This document shows, in pieces, positions 56,504 to 64,000 of a stretch of 64,000 nucleotides of DNA (position 1 is the first letter of the stretch; each line of letters starts with the position of its first letter). The position numbers were made by a program, and so were the translations under genes. Below the pieces are notes generated by a model. The model made no database searches and had not been told where the DNA came from. It saw only the letters and a list, made by a program, of their open reading frames with translations. Origin of the DNA: Auricularia sp. M13 (lineage: Eukaryota > Basidiomycota > Agaricomycetes > Auriculariales > Auriculariaceae); assembly GCA_037042915.1 (NCBI GenBank), contig CM073196.1, forward strand, positions 3,906,001 through 3,970,000, given 5' to 3'.

Positions 56504-57232
56504 ACGGCCGCTGGGATACTCTACCTTGTCGTCCGGGACCTCCTTGCTCCTAGATGTAACGACGTGTCAAGCCAATCCGATTTCTTCTCCTGTTCCGCTT
56601 GTCTTGTGAAATTCGCTGCTTACTGTATACCGACCCGACCCCCCCGCCGCATCGTCCCCGCCTGTGTTGTCCATCCATCCATCCATACTTGTCGATCTCA
56701 CCGCCTGTCCTGACTTGAAATATATACGTCTTGTTGTCTGAACGAGTTTGGAGGACTCACGGTGCGTTGGGTGCAAGTTCGCATTGGAGTTCAGACAAGC
56801 CTGTGTGGAAGCTGGAGGACTGATGTGCGTGTTTAACTCGATGTGGCGTATGTGGGCACACTCAGGCTCATTCGCAACACCTCATTGAGGCCTCAGGCCT
56901 CGGTTCTGGGAGTCAATATCAAGACGCCTACGGAAATTTCGAAACAGTTTCTCTAGACGGACGAACCGTCCTCCTGTTAGTATGTGCCAAATCGTCATAG
57001 ATGCATTTCTCGACGATGCCTACTGTATATCTATCGCTACAGGGCAAAGACGTTCAGATCTGGTCTTGCGGAGGCGGGACACAAAGACAAAGTCCATGAT
57101 GTACACGCGCGCCGTCCAAACGGCGCATTTTTCATTCTATCAGTATGTATGTAGATGTATGTAAACGTAGATGCAGCATCCCGATTCCCGATTCCCAAGC
57201 GACGCGCCGCCAACACTCGTACTCAGCACCGA
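56504..57232. other. Convergent 3' region of Ran and RUVBL1
   Basis: About 730 bp of 3' flank with no open frame of note; a CCATCCATCCATCCAT run lies near 56671. Confidence 0.5.
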
Positions 57233-59055
<1,823 letters not shown>

Positions 59056-59430
59056 GGTATGGGCGGAGACAAAAGCGCGTTCGACTTCGTTCGGACGCGC
59101 CCGATCGCGTAGGTTCGTGATTAAATTTTTGTTCCAGCGTCATCTCATATCCCAGTAATACTGGGTAATCACAGAGGATGATTTTTGCGTGTGTCTCTCA
59201 CCACGATCCAGCCATTCCTTGTGCTCAGGCGCGTCCTCAGCGGCGGCTCAGTCTGATCGCGGTCTTTCTTGGTCGTCTATGCTCAGTCATGCAGGCATAC
59301 TCTAACAGTTTGCCACATTTTGGAGGTATGAATGACTCAAATGGGCGCGTATCCCTTTAGTCAGCCCTCAGACGCGGTGTAACAGGCTGGTTGTGGCAGC
59401 GGTCTCACGCAACATTCAACTGGTCCCAAG
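59056..59430. other. Divergent promoter between RUVBL1 and the SDR gene
   Basis: 375 bp between two start codons on opposite strands; no further gene seen. Confidence 0.5.
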
Positions 59431-61300
59431 ATGTCTCCTGTCATCATAATTACTGGGGCTTCCAGGTGAGACCATCATCATCCTTGCACGCTTCCCGGAA
59501 AGTGCTGACGGAGAGGATGGCATGGGCAGAGGCATCGGCCTCGCCACAGCGCATTTCCTGCTCGCTGACGGGGCACACGTCGTCGCCGTCCAGCGTTCAA
59601 CTACGCCGGAACTCAATGCGCTGGCTGAGAACTATCCCGAGAGGCTTCGCGTGGTCCAGGGCGATTGGTGAGCGCGGCCGTATGAATCAGTGCCAGAAGA
59701 ACTGCGAGCTCATTGTTTCTTCTCCCGCGCGCCGAACCCAGCACCTCAGAGGAAGTGATTACACGCGTCATCTCCTCGGCCCTCAACTCGTTCGGCAAGA
59801 TCGACGGCGTAGTGTTCAACGCTGCGACGAACGCACACGGCGTCGGGCCCGTTGCGAGTGTTCCCCTGGAGGGCTGGCAGCGGACGTTCGACGTCAACGT
59901 CTTTGGCGTCGTGCGATTTCTCCAGGCGGTCCTTCCGGTCTTGGGAGAAGGCGCGCGGGTCGTGTTCGTCAGCTCCGCAGCCGCCGATCACGGCGTCGTC
60001 GCGGCTGGTCCGTACAGCGCGTCGAAGGCTGCGCTGAACAGCATCAACCGGTGAGATACTCTACGTCGCATAGAAGCATTCAAGTTCTGAACGATGGTGG
60101 TGGCAACTCGATTCTGGAACTTCGAATAAAGTACGGTCGCAGCAGAACATCCAGGCAAGATCTTCGTTGCCCTGCATCCCGGAGCAGTCAGAACCGAGGC
60201 AAGCACCAGCGGAGTCCCGCTGAGACTCGGCTGAGCACGCAGGCTGAGCCTTGCGGATGGCAGATGCAACATGACTTCACAGTGGACGCCCGGCTCTATG
60301 TCCCCGAAAGCGTCATGAACACGCTCTACGCGACGCTGCTCGAGCCCGAAGAGCCTGTGTCCCAAAAATCGCAAATCGGTGATCAGCGATTATGCTCTTA
60401 TCAGAGCTCTATGTATCGTGATACATGCCTATATGCACCTATGAGATGCCTTAAGCGCCTATAAGACCTGGCAAGTACTGATAACTCGTCATTGTGGAGT
60501 GATAAGCGGTGACCTGCGCTGAACAAGGCCTGATCAGAGCTCTGCGGCCTGGGATAGGGCCTGATCAGAGGTGATCAACCCTCACCAGCAACAAGTACCG
60601 CCAGCACCTGTTCACTCAAGTCCCAGCTACTGAGAGGTCAGGCCAGCCATGGGATGGTGCTTGGAGGGCCTCCAGATGGAAGGGGAGCCGCAGTTTTATG
60701 GAGCGGAGGTCCGGTGGAGCGGTGGAGCGGGCATGTATACTTTGCTCCACCATTGCAGACAATTGGCGGAATAGCCTAGCTGGTAGCTCGCGCGAGGGCG
60801 CGTGTGGCCAGCAGGCAAGCCGTCGGTTCAAATCCAGGCTAAGTTAGAAAAGTATACAAGTCATGTACAACCTGGAGTAAGTTTAGAAAATGTACACCGG
60901 TTAGTATTACGAGTAAGTAGTAAATGTACAAATGTAAATACATAAAGTAAGACCCAGCTGCCGCATAGGAGCGGTAGCTGGGGGAGTTTTCATAATATCG
61001 GGCGGGGTGGCTGATCAGCTCTTATCCGCCTTGTCCGCATTATAAACTTGTATCGTCCTTGTCAGCCGTATAATAGGCCTATAAGCGAGTATACCCCCTG
61101 AAGCTGTTTGATCAGGTAGGGGGTGGGCTGACCCTGTTATCAGGACTTATCACGCTTTGTCAATCCTCATAGCCAACTTGCACTTTTTGGGACATGGACG
61201 CGTCATTGCCGACCTTGCGCTAAACGCAGGCCCGGAGCTCAGTGGGAAGTACTTGCACTGGAACGATCCATGCTTGGCTTCTCTCCGCGTCAAGGTTTAG
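59431..61300 (+). pseudogene. Short-chain dehydrogenase/reductase gene split by a transposon
   Basis: Five exons: 59431-59465, 59530-59667, 59742-60050, 60132-60198 and 60264 onward. SDR motifs: VIIITGASRGIGLATA (TGxxxGxG cofactor loop), VVFNAATNA (NAG-equivalent), SSAAADHGVVAAGPYSASKA (Ser...YxxxK catalytic set), FVALHPGAVRTE. Exon 5 reads to ATLLEPEEP at 60357. After an 837 bp insertion the coding sequence resumes at 61197 as GRVIADLALNAGPELSGKYL and stops at 61300. Read straight through, the element brings an early stop after about 35 foreign codons. The catalytic core is complete, so a shortened enzyme may still form. Intron 4 has a GC donor (GCAAGC). Confidence 0.85.
60358..61194. mobile_element. 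837 bp TIR element in an SDR exon, with internal tRNA-like promoter boxes
   Basis: The ends are inverted: TGTCCCAAAAATCGCAA at left and TTGCACTTTTTGGGACA at right. TG flanks each side, and removing the element plus one TG restores the SDR frame. No open frame of note. Within it, 60766-60845 contains an A box-like TAGCCTAGCTGGTAG and a B box-like GGTTCAAATCC about 50 bp apart, without matching acceptor arms. This suggests a tRNA-derived segment. Confidence 0.75.
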
Positions 61301-62089
61301 TGGGAGAATCGCGGGAATCATGGACGTTGCTGCCAGTCGAACGCCGATACCGTCAGATAGATGCATGTATGACGATCTGGCTCTAATGCGCACCTTGAGG
61401 CCGATCTTGTCTACACAATCCCCTCGTTCAAAAGAGTCCGCTGCCATTGCCAGGAAATTTCAACTTGCGTGGTTTGCCTGGGGATGATGCTTAATCAAAT
61501 CGACGGGCGTCCCCGTCTTCGACGTCAGGGAGAATATTAACCGGACTTTGTCTCAAGTTGTGGACTCGCACGCACAACCCTTACCGCTCACGCGCTCACG
61601 AAGTTGGTGTTTGATGGAGTTCTGAGCGGTTGGAGAAGCCCTTTGCGTAGGATGCATCTTGCTCTCACGAAAGGACGTGCGATAAATTTGGCGAGGAAGA
61701 ACGGTGGAGTGGTGGCACTCCGAGTCCTTCGGAACTGTGATGGATGGAATTGTCCTTAACTCAGGCGACGCTGCTAGGAAGCACAACTTAAAAAGGTAAG
61801 CTGGTACTGAGCGTTTTTTGGTTGGGTTACTGCTTGCGCGACGCTCGCAGCGGACCCGGCACGTGTATGCACTTCGAGTTGATTCAGGGCGTTCTGAAGC
61901 TAAGTACACTGAGAGAACGAATCGTACGAGGAAGCCGATCGCGTTTATAGAAGGGTACTTCGAATGCTATGAATACGATTATGGTCCATGAGATGGAGGA
62001 GTGCGGTCCGCGGAGAGTATCGTAGTTACTGTATTCCCAGACACTGGCACTGTGGCGATGACCACTGTGCTGTCCCTGCAAGTCCTTGC
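61301..62089. other. Intergenic region after the SDR gene
   Basis: About 790 bp of mixed short frames on both strands; no gene accepted. Confidence 0.45.
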
Positions 62090-62560
62090 CTATTCCAGTC
62101 CTTCCGCGTCCACGACAGTTGTCCATATGCCCTCCTCGTCGTCCGCATGACCATCGACATCGTCCGCCGCCTGCAATCCAACGCGTCGCAGGAACTTCGT
62201 AGCCTTCCGTGTTTGTTCCGGGAACGCGTCCTGCCCAATCCAACATCGACACCGTCGATCTTCAGAACTTGCGTCCAACTGCAATTCCAGGCTTCCGAAG
62301 CACGTGCAGGACTTTTTCCAAATAGCCACGATGACGCTGCGTGCGCGCGGAGAAGAAGGCGGGAAGCTCAGCGCGACGAAGTCGACGGCGCGCTCGGCGG
62401 GTGGGTGAGACGCCAGCCACTCTTCGACCCGGCGCGGCAAATCGAGCGAGTTGGGCGACGTAGGCTCCGGCACGAAGTCCAGCGGGAGCAGCTGTCGCTG
62501 TTTGGCCCAGGCGGAGAGATACGTCGTCGAATACAGAAACCCCGCGGTCGCGACGGCCAT
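62090..62560 (-). CDS. Hypothetical protein
   Basis: A 156-residue frame starting MAVATAGFLYSTTYLSAWAK. The first 60 residues look genuine (LPLDFVPEPTSPNSLDLPRR, VEEWLASHPPAERAVDFVAL) with a hydrophobic start that could be a signal or membrane anchor. Later parts include CTCFGSLELQLDASSEDRRC and an acidic end (ADDVDGHADDEEGIW). No family was recognised. The reading frame may continue through an intron at either end. Confidence 0.35.
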   Translation of the reverse strand: MAVATAGFLYSTTYLSAWAKQRQLLPLDFVPEPTSPNSLDLPRRVEEWLASHPPAERAVDFVALSFPPSSPRARSVIVAIWKKSCTCFGSLELQLDASSEDRRCRCWIGQDAFPEQTRKATKFLRRVGLQAADDVDGHADDEEGIWTTVVDAEGLE

Positions 62561-64000
62561 CGTTCGTTAAACTTCGATTTCGCAGACTCAGAAGACAGCT
62601 CCAGGTGGGAAAACGCGGCCAGAAGTCATCGAGGACAAGAGAGACCAAATCGAGCAACAAGATACCGCAACCGCAAGCGGGGCGCCCGCCGGCGCTTACT
62701 TACGCGAGACGTACGCCGTCCGTGGGTGCTGAGATTGCCGGTCGCGTACCTGTACAAGCGAGATTGCGAGGCGATGCCGCCCGCCCGTTGGGCGCGGCCC
62801 CGAGATCCAGATCCAGCATGCATTCAGTCGTGCAGCTTGAATCGGCGGACCGCTTGCAGCGTTTGCACCGCCGTTCCCAAATATTTTAGGAGCAGAGCGC
62901 CCGCTAACGGACGTCCGAGATCTGGAGGTGCGCTTGAGGAGCCGGGATCGGGATCGACAGCATCGAACCTCCGAGTCGACGCCCCTGCGGTCCATGGCTA
63001 GCTGAGCTCCCCGCGTTGATTGCAAGCGCAACCGTCTGGACCCTGTCGCGAGCAATTCAGAAGTTTTCCTTGAAACATCGGCCTTTCGGGTACGAACTTC
63101 GATGTCGTCTTCATCAGTGGGGCGGGCTTGTTCCAGGCTTGTTCTCTACTTTGGGATGTATGACCCGGGATCAAGGTACCAAGCGCAGCTTATATGCGCA
63201 TATAGCAGCATATAGCTCACGCTGACGATGACAGCAGGTATATTTGTGCGGCCCCTATTGCGGTTCTCGACGCTGCAATCATGCCGGTAACTATCCTTCC
63301 TCGCGCTCGACATATCCCCGTAATATCATTCTGATGAAGACCATTGCTTGGCAGTAACACATCCACGCGGAGCATCCGTCTCGATTTACCACTAGAATGG
63401 ATCCCAAGATAGACAGCAGCTCAACAGGTGCAGGCCCGCAGTCCTTGGTATCCGGTTAGATTTCAATTCTGATGCCCAAGAACATAATACAACAGCAAAA
63501 AGTGCAGGGAAACGAATGTGGTATTGCGCTCGCTCTTTGCGAGTATCGGTGGCGTTGGCTACGCTGAAAGGAGCGTGAGGAAACGCCTGTTAACGATTAC
63601 GACCCATGTACCGAGACGCTCGACGCGACGGCAGGGTAAACCACGAGAGAGTATGTTAATTTTTGTGGCGCTCTCCATACGCCTCTATGCGAATCGCCGC
63701 GCACGGCGTACAGACATCCAGACCGTTCAGACCTGAGGGAACTAGGAGGTTATGAGACAAGTGCCAAATGTCACAAACGACCTGAACGTACATGAGACTT
63801 CTTATCGCCCTCTGATTCCCAATCATCTGCATGCACCGTTACGTTCTCCCTAAGCGAGGCTAAGTTTATGCTGCGGATGTGCCAGACGAAACGGAACGTA
63901 CGATACGTGGACGACGGGCGGACCGCCGGCGCTGCGGGTGAAGTGCCCGGAGCGCTGGTATGACAAGTTGTTGAGAGAGATTTCCCGTCCGCTTGTCTCG
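62561..64000. other. Window end, no confident gene
   Basis: Several overlapping Arg/Ser-rich frames at 62600-63060 on both strands resemble shadows of GC-rich DNA. From 63060 onward the frames are short. The final bases may belong to a gene beyond the edge. Confidence 0.4.

Noticed and set aside
60766-60845. A genuine tRNA gene
   Set aside because: A and B boxes are present, but acceptor arms do not pair and the T stem is mismatched. It sits inside a transposon, so it is treated as a tRNA-like relic.
62626-63055. Minus-strand 119-residue frame and plus-strand 62605-62889 frame
   Set aside because: Both are Arg/Ser/Gly-rich and overlap each other; no domain, start context or intron pattern supports either.

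Overview
The window is nuclear DNA of a filamentous basidiomycete, most likely an agaricomycete. The evidence is the gene architecture (many exons, introns of about 45-60 nt with GTRNGT donors and AG acceptors), a DUF7918 protein, an expanded F-box and APH-kinase repertoire, a CYP monooxygenase, a class III GH18 chitinase with a chitin-binding tail, and TIR and LTR elements nested in one another. I recognise no rRNA, CRISPR array or bacterial-style operon.

Left part (1-12.4 kb): a near-identical direct repeat (1-2798 and 5703-8501) carries a 52-codon cysteine-rich peptide gene and an F-box gene. The repeat includes the promoter of a second, divergent cysteine-rich peptide gene (5514-5684). 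Between the repeats lies an intact APH-type kinase. To the right are a secreted amidohydrolase, an F-box relic and an 8-exon PC-esterase/acyltransferase-like type II membrane protein.

Repeat island (12.4-25.1 kb): a MULE-like element holding a TA-flanked MITE; a 4.4 kb element with about 420 bp terminal inverted repeats; and a long palindrome split by a non-autonomous LTR retroelement with identical LTRs and a 5 bp target duplication. Each arm of the palindrome also carries a MITE. The island ends by truncating a second APH kinase copy.

Right part (25-64 kb): mostly ordinary host genes. In order: truncated APH copy, 15-exon GH18 chitinase, casein kinase 1 with a MITE-filled intron, P450, third APH copy (truncated), DUF7918 protein with a SUMO-interacting-like tail, UFD1, amidase scrap, mitochondrial carrier, ECM2/SLT11 splicing factor, GPCR-like gene, cupin, F-box/LRR-like protein, amidase, BUD23, tRNA-Glu(CTC), Ran GTPase, RUVBL1, and an SDR gene cut by an 837 bp TIR element. 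Housekeeping functions (protein quality control, splicing, ribosome biogenesis, nuclear transport, chromatin) sit beside fast-evolving accessory families. The last 1.4 kb shows no confident gene.

Exon models were built by hand from splice consensus and frame continuity, without transcripts or searches. The duplicated copies differ mainly by single-base, often homopolymer, indels, so some apparent frameshifts could be assembly errors.
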